DNA from: Pseudomonas monsensis | GTDB lineage: Bacteria > Pseudomonadota > Gammaproteobacteria > Pseudomonadales > Pseudomonadaceae | Length of the DNA stretch: 64,000 bases | Assembly (NCBI RefSeq): GCF_014268495.2 | Contig: NZ_CP077087.1 | Coordinates: 3,351,501-3,415,500 of the forward strand | Reading direction: 5' to 3' | Shown: positions 40,917-50,187 of the stretch, in pieces | Layout: every line of letters begins with the position of its first letter | Numbering within the stretch: the first letter of the stretch is position 1 | Translations under genes and position numbers: made by a program | The notes under the pieces: generated by a model | Databases searched by the model: none | Seen by the model: only the letters and a program-made list of their open reading frames with translations | Told to the model about the DNA's origin: nothing

Positions 40917-43900
40917 ATGGATCTCAGCCGTCGTCAGTTCTTCAAGGTCGCCGGTATCGGCCTTGCAGGCTCTAGCCTGGGCGCGTTGGGCATGGCCCCG
41001 ACGCCAGCCTTCGCCGAGCAGGTGCGCCACTTCAAGCTTGCCCACACCCATGAAACCCGCAACACCTGCCCGTATTGCTCGGTCGGTTGCGGGTTGATCA
41101 TGTACAGCCAGGGCGATACCGCGAAGAACGTAGCGCAAAGCATCATTCACATTGAGGGCGACGCCGACCACCCGGTCAACCGCGGCACCCTCTGCCCGAA
41201 AGGCGCAGGTCTTCTCGACTTCATTCACAGCCCCGGCCGTTTGCTCTACCCGCAAACGCGCAAGCCGGGCAGCAGCGAATGGACGCGAATCAGTTGGGAC
41301 GAAGCGCTCGACCGCATCGTCGACCTGATGAAAGCCGACCGCGACGCCAACTTCATCGAGAAAAATGCCAACGGGCAAACAGTGAATCGCTGGCTGAGCA
41401 CCGGGTTTCTCGCGGCATCGGCGGCGTCCAACGAAGCCGGCTACATCACCCAGAAGGTGATCCGCAGTCTCGGCATGCTGGGGTTCGATAACCAGGCGCG
41501 TGTCTGACACGGCCCGACGGTGGCAAGTCTTGCCCCGACGTACGGCCGTGGAGCCATGACCAACACCTGGACCGATATCGCCAACGCGAATCTGATCCTG
41601 GTGATGGGTGGCAACGCAGCAGAAGCGCATCCGTGCGGCTTCAAATGGGTGACCGAGGCCAAAGCGCACAACGCCGCGCGGCTGATCGTGGTCGATCCGC
41701 GTTTTACCCGGACCGCGTCCGTGGCCGACTATTACGCGCCGATCCGTACCGGCACCGACATCGCCTTCATGGGCGGCCTGATCAATTACCTGCTGACCAC
41801 GGACAAGATCCAGCACGAATACGTGCGCAACTACACCGACATGTCGTTCATCGTCAGAGCCGGCTATGGCTTTGAGGATGGCATCTTCAGCGGCTACGAC
41901 GTGGCCAAGCGCAGCTATACCGACAAATCCGGCTGGGGCTACGAGCTGGGCGAGGACGGCTTTGTCAAAGTCGACCCGACCCTGCAGGACCCGCGCTGTG
42001 TCTATCAACTGATGAAACAGCATTACAGCCGCTACAACATCGACCTCGCCAGCCAGATCTGCGGGATGCCGGTCGATGCCATGCAGAAAATCTGGGATGA
42101 GATTGCCACGTGCGCCACGCCCGGCAAGACCATGACCATTCTCTATGCGCTCGGCTGGACGCAACACTCGATCGGCGCGCAGATCATTCGCAGTGCGGCG
42201 ATGGTCCAGCTGTTGCTGGGCAACGTCGGCATGCCGGGCGGCGGAGTCAACGCGTTGCGCGGGCACTCGAACATTCAGGGCCTGACCGACCTTGGCTTGC
42301 TTTCCAATGCGCTGCCGGGCTACCTGACGCTGGGCACCGACACCGAGCAGGATTACAACGCCTTCATCCACAAACGCACGCAAGTGCCGCTGCGTCCTGG
42401 GCAATTGTCGTACTGGCAGAACTACAGCAAATTCCACGTCAGCCTGATGAAGGCGTGGTACGGCGCCAATGCCACCGTCGAGAACAATTGGTGCTACGAC
42501 CATCTGCCGAAACTGGACATCCCCAACTACGACGTCCTGAAGATGTTCGACCTGATGAGCCAGGGCAAGGTCAACGGCTACTTCTGCCAGGGTTTCAACC
42601 CGATCGCTGCGCTGCCCGACAAGAACCGGGTGATGGGCGCACTGGCCAAACTGAAATGGCTGGTGGTGATGGACCCGCTGGCCACCGAAACCTCGGAGTT
42701 CTGGCACAACGTCGGGCCGTACAACGACGTGAAAAGCGCCGAGATCCAGACCGAAGTCATTCGCCTGCCCACCACCTGTTTTGCCGAAGAGGACGGTTCG
42801 CTGGTCAACAGCAGCCGCTGGCTGCAATGGCACTGGAAGGGTGCCGATGGCCCAGGCGAAGCGCAGACCGACATTCGCATCATGAGCGAGCTGTTCCTGC
42901 GCCTGCGCAAGCGCTATCAGGCCGAGGGCGGCAAGTTCGCCGATCCACTGCTGAAGCTGTCGTGGCCGTACAAGATCCCCGACGAGCCTTCGCCGGAAGA
43001 ACTGGCCAAGGAGATCAACGGCAGCGCCGTCGCCGACTTCACCGATGCCACCGGCGTCGCGGTCAAGGCCGGCACGCAACTGGCGGGTTTCGGCTTGCTC
43101 AAGGATGACGGCAGTACCGCATCCGGCTGCTGGATTTTCGCCGGCAGCTGGACCGAAGCCGGTAATCAGATGGCCCGGCGCGACAACGCCGATCCCTATG
43201 GCATGCATCAGCATCTGGGTTGGGCATGGGCCTGGCCGGCCAACCGGCGGATTCTCTACAACCGTGCTTCGGCGGATGTCGCCGGCAAACCGTGGGACCC
43301 GAAAAAGCGTCTGGTGTGGTGGAACGGCAAGGCCTGGGGCGGTACCGATGTGCCGGACTACAAGGCCGACGTGCCGCCGGAAGCCGGGATGAACCCGTTC
43401 ATCATGAACCCCGAAGGCGTGGCGCGGTTCTTTGCCGTCGACAAGATGAACGAGGGGCCATTCCCCGAGCACTACGAGCCGTTCGAAACGCCGATCGGCA
43501 TCAACCCGCTGCACCCGCAAAACAAGAAGGCCACCAGTAACCCGGCGGCGCGGATCTTCGATTCGGTTTGGGAAAGCCTCGGCGAAGCCAAGGACTTCCC
43601 GTACGCCGGCACCAGTTACCGGCTGACCGAGCATTTCCACTTCTGGAGCAAGCATTGCAAATTGAATGCGATTGCCCAGCCCGAGCAGTTCGTCGAGATC
43701 GGCGAAGTGCTGGCGAAAGAGAAGGGCATTGCCGCCGGTGATCGCGTGCGCGTCAGCTGTAAACGCGGGTTCATCGAAGCGGTGGCGGTGGTGACCAAAA
43801 GGATCCGGCCGTTGCAGGTCAACGGCCAGGTCGTGCATCAGATCGGCATCCCGCTGCACTGGGGGTTCACCGGCCTGACGCGTCACGGTTACCTGACCAA

Positions 43901-43982
43901 CACCCTGGTGCCGTTCCTCGGCGATGGCAACACCCAGACCCCGGAATCCAAGTCATTCCTGGTCAACGTGGAGAAGCTCTGA
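40917..43982 (+). CDS. fdnG: Formate dehydrogenase-N alpha subunit, selenocysteine-containing
   Basis: A 1021-residue molybdopterin catalytic subunit that oxidises formate on the periplasmic side. It is read through an in-frame TGA at 41505-41507 as selenocysteine 197 (context ARV-U-HGPTVA), equivalent to Sec196 of E. coli FdnG; a SECIS hairpin follows at once. The N-terminus MDLSRRQFFKVAGIGLAGSS is a twin-arginine signal; Cys51, Cys54 and Cys58 (CPYCSVGC) with a later CPKGAG bind the 4Fe-4S cluster. The sequence continues with no frame change to ENVEKL-type end VNVEKL. Start ATG behind CAGGAG. Gene finders that stop at TGA would split it at 41507. It leads the fdnGHI-fdhE-selAB-selC unit. 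Confidence 0.96.
41505..41540 (+). promoter_or_regulatory. SECIS element for selenocysteine insertion
   Basis: Directly after the TGA codon the mRNA can fold as GG (41519-41520), bulged U (41521), GGCAA, three-base loop GUC, UUGCC, CC (to 41536). A lower stem pairs 41515-41518 with 41537-41540, with one mismatch. The bulged U and the small GU-containing loop are the features SelB recognises in E. coli fdnG and fdhF. The sequence is also very close to the E. coli fdnG SECIS. Confidence 0.9.
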
Positions 43983-43996
43983 TGGAGAATCTTTAA

Positions 43997-44932
43997 ATGG
44001 CCAGCCAAGACATCATTGCCCGCTCGGCCACCACCACGGTGCCACCCTCGGTGAGGAATCAGCAGGAGGTGGCGAAGCTGATCGACACCACCAAATGCAT
44101 TGGCTGCAAGGCCTGCCAAGTCGCGTGCTCGGAATGGAACGAGCTGCGCGACGAGGTGGGCCACAACCACGGCACCTACGACAATCCGCAAGACCTGAGC
44201 GCCGAAACCTGGACGTTGATGCGCTTCACCGAGCACGAAACCGACGCCGGCAACCTCGAATGGTTGATCCGCAAGGACGGCTGCATGCACTGTGCCGAGC
44301 CCGGTTGCCTGGCGGCCTGCCCGAGTCCGGGGGCGATTATCAAGCACGCCAACGGCATCGTCGATTTCGATCAGGACCACTGCATCGGCTGCGGCTATTG
44401 CATCACCGGTTGCCCGTTCAACATTCCGCGGATTTCGCAGAAGGATCACAAGGCCTACAAATGCACGTTGTGTTCGGATCGGGTGGCGGTGGGGCTGGAA
44501 CCGGCCTGCGTGAAAACCTGCCCGACCGGCGCCATCGTCTTCGGCACCAAGGAAGACATGAAGGAACACGCCGCCGAACGCATCGTCGACCTGAAAAGCC
44601 GTGGCTTCGACAATGCCGGCCTGTACGACCCGGAAGGCGTCGGCGGCACCCATGTGATGTACGTGCTGCACCATGCCGACACGCCGAAGATCTACGCCGG
44701 GTTGCCGGATGCGCCGGCCATCAGTCCGTTGGTGGGCCTGTGGAAAGGCATCAGCAAGCCCCTGGGCCTGCTGGCAATGGGCGCGGCGGTGCTGGCCGGG
44801 TTCTTCCACTATGTGCGCATCGGGCCGAACCGGGTCGAGGAGGATGACCATCCAACGCCGCCCGACACCTCGGTGCATACCGTCGATCCGGCGGTGCACA
44901 CCTTCGATCCACGTGGGGAGGACCGGCCATGA
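43997..44932 (+). CDS. fdnH: Formate dehydrogenase-N beta subunit (iron-sulfur)
   Basis: A 311-residue electron-transfer subunit carrying four 4Fe-4S clusters. Cysteine motifs are CIGCKACQVACSEWN, CMHCAEPGCLAACPSPG, CIGCGYCITGCPFNIPR and CTLCSDRVAVGLEPACVKTC. A single membrane anchor (about 250-270, PLGLLAMGAAVLAGFFHYV) near the C-terminus attaches it to the periplasmic face next to FdnI, followed by a Pro/Asp-rich tail. It passes electrons from FdnG to the cytochrome b subunit. It starts 15 bases after fdnG and overlaps fdnI by four bases. Confidence 0.95.
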   Translation: MASQDIIARSATTTVPPSVRNQQEVAKLIDTTKCIGCKACQVACSEWNELRDEVGHNHGTYDNPQDLSAETWTLMRFTEHETDAGNLEWLIRKDGCMHCAEPGCLAACPSPGAIIKHANGIVDFDQDHCIGCGYCITGCPFNIPRISQKDHKAYKCTLCSDRVAVGLEPACVKTCPTGAIVFGTKEDMKEHAAERIVDLKSRGFDNAGLYDPEGVGGTHVMYVLHHADTPKIYAGLPDAPAISPLVGLWKGISKPLGLLAMGAAVLAGFFHYVRIGPNRVEEDDHPTPPDTSVHTVDPAVHTFDPRGEDRP

Positions 44933-45594
44933 GCAACAAGACGATCCTGCGTTACACCGCCAACCAGCGCACCAATCACTGGCTGGTGGCGATTCTGTTT
45001 TTCATGGCCGGGCTGTCGGGGCTGGCGTTGTTCCATCCGTCGATGTTCTGGCTGACCAATCTGTTCGGCGGCGGGCCATGGACACGGATTCTGCATCCGT
45101 ACATGGGCATCGCCATGTTCGTGTTGTTCCTTGGCCTGGTGTTCAGCTTCTGGCGCAGCAATTTCTTCATCGCCAATGACCGGCGGTGGCTGCGGCGGAT
45201 CAATCGGGTGATGGTCAACGACGAAGAAAGCGTGCCGCCGGTGGGCAAGTACAACGCCGGGCAGAAGCTGCTGTTCTGGACTTTACTCCTGTGCATGTTC
45301 GCGTTGCTGTTCACCGGGCTGGTGATCTGGCGGGCCTGGTTCAGTGCGTATTTCGGCATCACCGTGATCCGCTGGGCGATGCTCTTGCATGCGCTGGCGG
45401 GGTTTGTGCTGATCCTGAGCATCATCATTCACATTTACGCCGGGCTGTGGATCAAGGGCTCGGTGGACGCGATGCTGCACGGCTGGGTCAGTCGCGCCTG
45501 GGCGAAGAAACACCATGAACTCTGGTACCGCGAAATCACTCGCGACGAACGCCGTCCGGACGTGCCGGAACGACCGATCACCAAAAAGGGCTGA
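44929..45594 (+). CDS. fdnI: Formate dehydrogenase-N gamma subunit (cytochrome b556)
   Basis: A 221-residue inner-membrane diheme cytochrome b that transfers formate electrons to quinone. Four membrane helices: NHWLVAILFFMAGLSGLALF, HPYMGIAMFVLFLGLVFSFW, LLFWTLLLCMFALLFTGLVI and LLHALAGFVLILSIIIHIYA. His residues at RTNHW, ILHPYMG, LLHALAG and IIHIYAG are the expected heme ligands. The last helix and SVDAMLHGWVSRAWAKKHH tail are typical of the family. It overlaps fdnH by ATGA and is followed three bases later by fdhE, so all are co-translated. Confidence 0.94.
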   Translation: MSNKTILRYTANQRTNHWLVAILFFMAGLSGLALFHPSMFWLTNLFGGGPWTRILHPYMGIAMFVLFLGLVFSFWRSNFFIANDRRWLRRINRVMVNDEESVPPVGKYNAGQKLLFWTLLLCMFALLFTGLVIWRAWFSAYFGITVIRWAMLLHALAGFVLILSIIIHIYAGLWIKGSVDAMLHGWVSRAWAKKHHELWYREITRDERRPDVPERPITKKG

Positions 45595-45597
45595 CCT

Positions 45598-46524
45598 TTG
45601 GCAACCATTCTTGAAGCCGGGGACATCGAGGCGGCGGCCAGTTCGCCGCCGTTTCTGCATCTGCCGCCGCCTGACCTGTTTGCGCTCCGCGCCGATCGAC
45701 TGGAAAAACTGGCCGAGGGGCATCCACTGGCTGAGTACCTGCGGTTGATTGCCGGGTTGTGCCGTGTTCAGCAACAGGTGTTCGACGACCCACCGCAGAC
45801 GGCGCGGATCGATCAGCAAAGGATTGCTGCCTGTCAGCAACATGGTTTACCGCCGTTCGCCGCCGACACGCTGGTGCGCGAAGAGGGCTGGCAGGCTTGG
45901 CTTGACGCGTTGCTGCAGCGTTATGAGCCGGCGCATCAACCTGCGGTTGTGGATGCGCTCGACACGCTGCGCGCCGCCAGTCCCGGTCAGTTGCGTGCGT
46001 GGGCCGTGGCTCTGGTCAGTGGCCAGTATTCGCTGGTGCCGGCGCAGCTGGTGCCGTTCCTCGGCGCCGCACTGCAAGTGGCGTGGAGCCACTGGCTGCT
46101 CAGCGTGCACGACCTGCAACTGAAACCCGGCGACAGCCTCAGCCAATGCCCGGCCTGCGGGTCACCGGCGATGGCCGGGGTGATCCGCCATCGCGGCAAA
46201 CACAACGGTCTGCGTTATCTGGTGTGTTCGCTGTGTGCCTGCGAATGGCATGTGGTGCGGGTCAAGTGCGTGTATTGCGAGTCGAGCAAAGGGCTCGACT
46301 ATTTGAGCTTTGAGGATGATCGGCATGCGGCCAATCAGGCGCCGTTAAGGGCGGAGGTCTGTCCGGGCTGCAACAGCTACCTGAAACTGGTTTATCTGGA
46401 GAACGATGCCGATGCCGAGGCGTTGTCGGCAGATCTCGGCAGTTTGCTGCTGGATATGCGTCTGGCTCAGGACGGTTATCAGCGGCTGGCACCGAATCTC
46501 TTGCTGGCTCCGGGAGATGAGTGA
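45598..46524 (+). CDS. fdhE: Formate dehydrogenase accessory protein FdhE
   Basis: A 308-residue cytosolic rubredoxin-like protein needed for maturation and export quality control of respiratory formate dehydrogenases. Four CxxC motifs bind iron: CPACGSPAM, CSLCACEWH, CVYCESSKG and CPGCNSYLK. The N-terminal helical half (LRADRLEKLAEGHPLAEYL) is typical. The start is TTG 45598, three bases after the fdnI stop, with AAAAAGGG about seven bases before it; no ATG fits. It is inside the fdn operon between fdnI and selA. Confidence 0.92.
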   Translation: MATILEAGDIEAAASSPPFLHLPPPDLFALRADRLEKLAEGHPLAEYLRLIAGLCRVQQQVFDDPPQTARIDQQRIAACQQHGLPPFAADTLVREEGWQAWLDALLQRYEPAHQPAVVDALDTLRAASPGQLRAWAVALVSGQYSLVPAQLVPFLGAALQVAWSHWLLSVHDLQLKPGDSLSQCPACGSPAMAGVIRHRGKHNGLRYLVCSLCACEWHVVRVKCVYCESSKGLDYLSFEDDRHAANQAPLRAEVCPGCNSYLKLVYLENDADAEALSADLGSLLLDMRLAQDGYQRLAPNLLLAPGDE

Positions 46525-46572
46525 ACGCAGGGTCTACACTCTGGCCCAGTGATCTGTCTCCAGGAGTGGCTG

Positions 46573-47973
46573 ATGTCCCTGCGGTTACCTTCCATTGATG
46601 GGTTGTTGCGTCACCCGGCCTGCCTGCCGTTGGCCGAGCGTCATGGACGTGATTCGCTGCTGGCGGGTTTACGCCAGTTGCTCGATGAGTTGCGTTCCGC
46701 TGTCTTGAGCGGGCAATTGTCCGCCGTCGAAATCAGCCCCGAAGTGCTCGCTGGCCGCGTCGGTGAACGCCTGGCCCGGCAACAGCGCAGCAACGTGCGG
46801 CGGGTGTTCAACCTGACCGGCACGGTGTTGCACACCAACCTCGGCCGCGCCTTGCTCCCGGACGAAGCCATCGACGCCGTGCAAATGGCCGCGCGTTATC
46901 CGCTCAATCTGGAATTCGATCTGGCCAGTGGTAAACGCGGTGATCGCGATGACCTGATCGAAGGCCTGATCCGCGAACTGACCGGCGCCGAAGCCGTCAC
47001 CGTGGTCAACAACAATGCCGCCGCCGTGCTCTTGACCCTGAACAGTCTCGGCGCACGCAAGGAAGGCATCATTTCCCGTGGCGAGCTGATCGAAATCGGC
47101 GGCGCGTTCCGCATCCCCGACATCATGGCCCGCGCCGGCGTGCGTCTGCACGAAGTCGGCACAACCAATCGCACCCATGCCCGCGACTATGAGGCGGCGA
47201 TCAGCCCGCGCAGCGGCTTGATCATGCGCGTGCATGCCAGCAACTACAGCATCGAAGGTTTTACCGCCCGCGTGCCGACAGCGGAACTGGCCGAGTTGGC
47301 CCACCGACATGGCCTGCCGTTGCTGGAAGATCTCGGTAGCGGCAGTTTGTTGGACTTGACGCGTTGGGGCTTGCCGGCGGAACCGACGGTGCGCCAGGCG
47401 TTGCTCGACGGTGCAGATATCGTCACCTTCAGTGGCGACAAATTACTGGGAGGGCCGCAGGCCGGGTTGATTGTCGGCCGCAAAGAACTGATCGCGAAGA
47501 TCAAGAAGAACCCGCTGAAACGCGCGTTGCGGGTGGACAAACTGACCTTGGCCGCGCTGGAGGCGGTGCTGGGGTTGTACCGCGACCCGGACCGCCTCGC
47601 TGAACGTCTGCCGAGCCTGCGCCTGTTGACGCGCCCGCAAGCCGACATCTTCGCCCAGGCATCACGGCTGCAGCCGGCGCTGGCCGACGTATTGGGCGAA
47701 ACCTGGAATGTCAGCGCAGTCCACGCCTTGGGCATGATTGGCAGCGGCAGCCAACCGGTGGCGCGCTTGCCGAGCGCGGCGTTGTGCCTGCGCCCGCAAG
47801 TGTCCAAGCGCTTGCGCGGGCGTTGCCTGCTGACTCTGGAAGCGGCGCTGCGCGCCTTGCCGATCCCGGTGCTTGGACGCATTGACGATGATGCGCTGTG
47901 GCTGGATTTGCGTCAGCTCGACGATGAACCGGCGTGGCTCGCGCAATTGCCGCACTTGCAGGTCGATTCGTGA
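46573..47973 (+). CDS. selA: L-seryl-tRNA(Sec) selenium transferase
   Basis: A 466-residue PLP enzyme that converts Ser-tRNA(Sec) to Sec-tRNA(Sec) using selenophosphate. The family pattern is clear: RRVFNLTGTVLHTNLGRALL, a region with LEFDLASGKRGDR, TVVNNNAAAVLLTLNSL, and the cofactor lysine near 290 in FSGDKLLGGPQAG. ATG 46573 has CAGGAG six bases before; the frame allows an upstream ATG (46549) that lacks a ribosome site. The stop TGA overlaps the selB GTG start (GTGA). The length matches E. coli SelA (463). Confidence 0.95.
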   Translation: MSLRLPSIDGLLRHPACLPLAERHGRDSLLAGLRQLLDELRSAVLSGQLSAVEISPEVLAGRVGERLARQQRSNVRRVFNLTGTVLHTNLGRALLPDEAIDAVQMAARYPLNLEFDLASGKRGDRDDLIEGLIRELTGAEAVTVVNNNAAAVLLTLNSLGARKEGIISRGELIEIGGAFRIPDIMARAGVRLHEVGTTNRTHARDYEAAISPRSGLIMRVHASNYSIEGFTARVPTAELAELAHRHGLPLLEDLGSGSLLDLTRWGLPAEPTVRQALLDGADIVTFSGDKLLGGPQAGLIVGRKELIAKIKKNPLKRALRVDKLTLAALEAVLGLYRDPDRLAERLPSLRLLTRPQADIFAQASRLQPALADVLGETWNVSAVHALGMIGSGSQPVARLPSAALCLRPQVSKRLRGRCLLTLEAALRALPIPVLGRIDDDALWLDLRQLDDEPAWLAQLPHLQVDS

Positions 47974-49886
47974 TTGTCGGCACGGCGGGGCACATCGACC
48001 ACGGCAAGACGTCGCTGCTGCAAGCCTTGACCGGGCAAACCGGCGACCGCCGCCCGCAGGAACGCGAGCGCGGCATGACCATCGACCTGGGTTATCTCTA
48101 CGCCGAACTTGAACCCGGCACGGGGCTGACCGGGTTTATCGACGTCCCCGGCCACGAAAAATTCACCCATAACATGCTCGCCGGTGCGCAAGGCATTGAT
48201 CTGGTGTTGCTGGTGGTGGCGGCGGATGACGGTGTGATGCCGCAAACCCGCGAACACTTGGCGATTGTTGAATTGCTCGGCATTTCGCGGGCCGTGGTGG
48301 CGATCACCAAATGCGATCGAGCCGAGGCGGGCAGGGTGGAAGAAGTACAACGTCAAGTGCTGGATCTACTCGCGCCGGGGCCGTTTGCCGAGGCGCCGAT
48401 AATGACTGTGTCGAGCTTGAGCGGGCAGGGCATTGAAGCACTGCGCGAGCTGCTGGTGCAGACGCAAAGCGAGGTACATGAGCGTAGCCGTGAAGGGGGA
48501 TTTCGCCTGGCCATCGACCGCGCGTTCAGCGTGGCGGGCGCGGGGATTGTGGTGACCGGCACGGCGTTGTCGGGCGCAGTTACGATCGGCGACAAACTGA
48601 CCCTCGGGCCATCCGGGAAAACCGTGCGGGTGCGCGGCTTGCACGCGCAGAACCAAGCCGCCGAACAGGCCTTCGCCGGGCAACGGGTGGCGTTGAATCT
48701 GAGCGGTGAACGCCTTGAACTGGCGCAGATCCATCGCGGCCAATGGTTGCTGAGCGAGTGGTTGCACGCCCCGACACAACGGGTCGACATCGACTTTCAC
48801 CTATTGCCCGGCGAACGCACCTTCGAACACTTTCACCCGGTGCATGTGCATCTCGGCACGCAGGATGTCATCGCCCGGGTGGCCTTGCTCGAAGGGCCCC
48901 GCTTGAGTCCCGGCGAGCGGATGTTCGCGCAATTGCTGATCAATGTGCCGGTGCAGGCGTTGAAGGGCGATCGGCTGATTCTGCGCGACCAGAGCGCGCA
49001 ACGGACCTTGGGTGGCGGTCAGGTCCTCGACCCGTTTGCACCGGCACGACAACGGCGCAGCCCCGAACGTCTGGCGCAACTGCAAGCCCTGGCTGCCAGC
49101 GATAGCCTTGAACGAGCCTTGCCGGTGCTGCTCAATCACAGCGCTGGGGGCCTTGACCCGCAACGACTGGAGCGTCAATTCAATCGCCCGCGCTCAACCT
49201 GGTCGTTAGCCGACAACGTGCGCCTGATCGACACGCGCCAAGGCCCGGTGCTGTTCAATGTGCAGCGTTGGGCGCAGCTGAAGTTCACGCTGCTGGAGCA
49301 CCTCGCGCAGTTCCATGAACGGGAACCTGACCAGATGGGCCCGGATCGCGATCGCTTGCGTCGCTTCAGCGGGCTGGCACTCGAACGTTCAATATTCGCG
49401 AGCTTGCTCGATGAATTGCTGACGGCCGGATCGATCCAGGCGAGCGGTCCGTGGCTGCACCTGCCGGATCATCAGGTGCGCCTGAATGCCGAGGACGAAA
49501 GCCTCTGGCTAGGGTTGCAGCCATTGTTCGAACAGGCCGGTTTCGATCCGCCGTGGGTGCGTGACGTGGCGACAGTGCTGGGGCAGGACGACGCGGTTGT
49601 GCGCTTGTTGCTGCGTAAACTGGCGCGCTTGGGTTTGATGCATCAAATAGTGCGCGACCTGTTTTTGAGCGACGTGCAACTGCGCCAAATGGCGGAAGTG
49701 TTGCTCAAACTGGCCAGGGAAAATCCGCAGATCCAGGTGACAACCTTCCGCGATGCGCTAGGCTTGGGACGCAAACGCTGTATTCAGTACCTCGAATATT
49801 TCGACCGCGTCGGCCTGACCCGACGCCTCGGCGAATCCCGCCAGATCCGCCCCGACAACGCGCTGGCCGACGTCGACGCCCAATGA
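47970..49886 (+). CDS. selB: Selenocysteine-specific elongation factor
   Basis: A 638-residue GTPase that delivers Sec-tRNA(Sec) to UGA codons marked by a SECIS. The N-terminus has G1 GTAGHIDHGKTSLL, a switch region with RERGMTIDLGY, G3 DVPGHEKF and G4 TKCDR, followed by EF-Tu-like beta domains. The C-terminal third consists of winged-helix repeats that bind the SECIS RNA (FRDALGLGRKRCIQYLEYFD near the end). The start is GTG 47970 overlapping the selA stop; the longer frame from 47934 lies within selA. The stop is only six bases before selC. Confidence 0.95.
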   Translation: MIVGTAGHIDHGKTSLLQALTGQTGDRRPQERERGMTIDLGYLYAELEPGTGLTGFIDVPGHEKFTHNMLAGAQGIDLVLLVVAADDGVMPQTREHLAIVELLGISRAVVAITKCDRAEAGRVEEVQRQVLDLLAPGPFAEAPIMTVSSLSGQGIEALRELLVQTQSEVHERSREGGFRLAIDRAFSVAGAGIVVTGTALSGAVTIGDKLTLGPSGKTVRVRGLHAQNQAAEQAFAGQRVALNLSGERLELAQIHRGQWLLSEWLHAPTQRVDIDFHLLPGERTFEHFHPVHVHLGTQDVIARVALLEGPRLSPGERMFAQLLINVPVQALKGDRLILRDQSAQRTLGGGQVLDPFAPARQRRSPERLAQLQALAASDSLERALPVLLNHSAGGLDPQRLERQFNRPRSTWSLADNVRLIDTRQGPVLFNVQRWAQLKFTLLEHLAQFHEREPDQMGPDRDRLRRFSGLALERSIFASLLDELLTAGSIQASGPWLHLPDHQVRLNAEDESLWLGLQPLFEQAGFDPPWVRDVATVLGQDDAVVRLLLRKLARLGLMHQIVRDLFLSDVQLRQMAEVLLKLARENPQIQVTTFRDALGLGRKRCIQYLEYFDRVGLTRRLGESRQIRPDNALADVDAQ

Positions 49887-49892
49887 GTTCAA

Positions 49893-49988
49893 GGAAGGCA
49901 ATCGCGCCCGGTGGCGCGGCCGGGCTTCAAACCCGGTTGGGGACGGCATCCGTTCCCGGGCAGGTTCGACTCCGGCTGCCTTCCGCCA
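49893..49988 (+). tRNA. selC: Selenocysteine tRNA (anticodon TCA)
   Basis: A 96-base tRNA with the 8-bp acceptor stem GGAAGGCA (49893-49900) / TGCCTTCC (49977-49984), discriminator G and encoded CCA (49986-49988). The anticodon stem CCGGG/CCCGG encloses the loop CTTCAAA with anticodon TCA at 49927-49929. It has the long extra arm (GGGGACGGCATCCGTTCCC) and a T-loop with GGTTCGACTCC. These are diagnostic of bacterial tRNA-Sec. It lies six bases after selB, so co-transcription with the operon and processing from the mRNA end is likely. Confidence 0.95.
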
Positions 49989-50060
49989 TTTCAATCAACA
50001 GCACCTACATGGCTGGCCGTGAAAGGTGTGTTGCGTACACGGATGTTTGGCTGAAACCCA

Positions 50061-50156
50061 AACCTGTTGGAGTGAGGCTGCTCGCGATAACGGTGTATCA
50101 GTGAGCATGAATGTTGCTGAAAAGACGCTATCGCGAGCAGGCTCACTCCTACAGGG
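50061..50156. repeat. REPIN closing the selenocysteine island
   Basis: The arms AACCTGTTGGAGTGAGGCTG (with CTCGCGATAACGG) and CGCTATCGCGAGCAGGCTCA (with CTCCTACAGG) are inverted about 30 bases apart. It lies between selC and the minus-strand porin gene. The rest of 49989-50187 shows nothing. Confidence 0.85.
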
Positions 50157-50187
50157 GATAGCGTTTCAAATCGGGATGGGCGGTGGG

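Noticed and set aside
41505..41507. Nonsense mutation or pseudogene in fdnG
   Set aside because: TGA is at the Sec position, has a SECIS and is accompanied by selA, selB and selC.
40815..43886. Long antisense frame opposite fdnG (about 1020 codons)
   Set aside because: It is a shadow of the GC-rich codon pattern of fdnG, with no family motifs.
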